From Acidobacteria bacterium UBA823 (lineage in GTDB: Bacteria; Acidobacteriota; Vicinamibacteria; Vicinamibacterales; UBA823), in assembly GCA_002296225.1 (NCBI GenBank), contig DBHR01000021.1, positions 1 to 51,435 of the forward strand: a stretch of DNA of 51,435 nucleotides. Reading direction: 5' to 3'. Each line of letters begins with the position of its first letter. Within the stretch, counting starts at the first letter, position 1. Position numbers and translations under genes: made by a program. Under the pieces are notes generated by a model. It did no database searches and had not been told where the DNA came from. It worked only from the letters and a program-made list of their open reading frames with translations. This document shows positions 50,722 to 51,435 of this stretch, in pieces.

Positions 50722-51435
50722 ATGCTCGAAACGATCGAACAATCCAATGGCTGGTTAAACGGCTATGTGTGGGGCACGCCTATGCTCATCCTTCTAATGG
50801 GCACGGGCGTGGTGTTGACGGTTTTAACAAGAGCCGTTCAGTTCAGGTATTTGGGCTTCGCGCTTAAAGAGGTGCTGGGAAAACTCACGCAGCGGACTAC
50901 GGGCACCGGTGACGTGAGTCCGTTCCAAGCGGTGTCTACCGCATTGGCGTCGACCGTCGGTACTGGCAACATCGCAGGTGTGGCCACCGCTCTGACATTG
51001 GGTGGTCCGGGTGCGCTGTTTTGGCTCTGGCTGTCTGGCCTACTCGGTATGTGTACGAAATTCGCTGAAATCGTGATCGCGTTGCACTACCGCGAACCGG
51101 ACGCTACGGGCACCATGCGCGGCGGCGCCATGTATACGCTGCGTAAAGGACTCGGGCTGCCATGGCTGGGCGGAATCTTTGCGCTGCTCACTGCTGTGGC
51201 TGCGTTCGGTATTGGCAATATGGTGCAGGCGAACTCGGTGGCCGACAGTCTGCAATCTAGCTTTGGTGTCGACGAGAGGATTACCGGCATCGTCCTCATG
51301 GCACTCACAGCAGCAGTGATCCTTGGTGGCATCCAGCGAATCGGCCAGGTAACACAGGTGCTTGTGCCATTCATGAGCCTGCTCTACCTCGGCGGCGGTT
51401 TACTGATCCTTCTGCTCCACTATGCCGACCTTCCT
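50722..51435 (+). CDS. Sodium:alanine/glycine symporter, AGCS family (partial)
   Basis: Open to the window edge, 238 codons seen; the family is about 450 residues. The AGCS signature lies in SPFQAVSTALASTVGTGNIAG, read here as residues 63-83, followed by GGPGALFWLW and MCTKFAEIVIALHYRE. Five to six membrane helices are visible. It imports an amino acid with sodium. ATG at 50722, AAAGGA about 11 nt upstream. It follows argF by 44 nt on the same strand; cotranscription is possible. Confidence 0.93.
   Translation, partial: MLETIEQSNGWLNGYVWGTPMLILLMGTGVVLTVLTRAVQFRYLGFALKEVLGKLTQRTTGTGDVSPFQAVSTALASTVGTGNIAGVATALTLGGPGALFWLWLSGLLGMCTKFAEIVIALHYREPDATGTMRGGAMYTLRKGLGLPWLGGIFALLTAVAAFGIGNMVQANSVADSLQSSFGVDERITGIVLMALTAAVILGGIQRIGQVTQVLVPFMSLLYLGGGLLILLLHYADLP

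Noticed and set aside
1..51435. CRISPR arrays, insertion sequences, prophage genes, rRNA
   Set aside because: No regularly spaced repeats, transposase, integrase, phage structural genes or rRNA sequence were found on reading both strands.

Overview
The window looks like a chromosomal segment of a Gram-negative, moderately GC-rich bacterium, most likely an acidobacterium; this placement is an inference from gene content, not from a marker gene. Pointers are two TonB-dependent receptors with N-terminal carboxypeptidase-regulatory-like domains, the futalosine (mqn) route to menaquinone, a cobalamin riboswitch with a full B12 uptake operon, an Isc cluster beside a CysO-type cysteine pathway, and frequent GTG/TTG starts with few strong ribosome binding sites. 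I see no phage, insertion sequence or CRISPR array. Coding density is very high and no gene-free stretch exceeds 300 bases.

Layout. 1-4640: tRNA-Ser(GGA), an EVE-domain protein, tRNA-Ser(CGA), tadA, a lower-GC methyltransferase and glycosyltransferase pair, and tRNA-Arg(ACG). 4658-8382: a secreted NagZ-like glycosidase, divergent from moaB-moeA. 8430-12871 (minus strand): a zinc-ribbon/membrane protein pair, superoxide dismutase, nadA and mqnE. 12985-18309 (plus): cobalamin riboswitch, then btuB-btuD-btuC-btuF. 18594-21595 (minus): mqnD, a small membrane protein, otsA. 21712-27292 (minus): iscR-iscS-iscU-iscA, then cysM, a JAMM protease and a CysO-MoeB-rhodanese fusion. 27482-31304 (plus): a TonB receptor and homoserine dehydrogenase.

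31237-31470 (minus) holds the most notable item: a glutaredoxin-like gene whose first active-site cysteine codon is TGA (UPTC instead of CPTC), with a strong ribosome binding site upstream and a SECIS-like hairpin downstream. It is probably a selenoprotein that an ordinary gene caller would truncate. 31563-33253: a CoA transferase and an unknown protein. 33457-36915: a cupredoxin, a ZIP transporter and a Tat-exported two-domain multicopper oxidase, divergent from a DtxR/MntR-type regulator. 36927-41497: queD and queC, a deoxyhypusine-synthase-like enzyme, a small membrane protein, fabI, and a zinc-ribbon protein with an Arg/Gly/Ser-rich tail. 41613-50677: an arginine regulon, argR-argG-argH on the minus strand and argC-B-D-A-J-F on the plus strand, with three ARG-box-like palindromes between them. 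The window ends inside an AGCS-family sodium:amino-acid symporter.

Sulfur and redox chemistry recur across the middle of the window: Isc cluster assembly, protein-bound thiocarboxylate cysteine synthesis, radical-SAM and Fe-S enzymes (mqnE, nadA) that need those clusters, molybdenum cofactor genes that use the same E1 chemistry, superoxide dismutase, and the candidate Sec-glutaredoxin.
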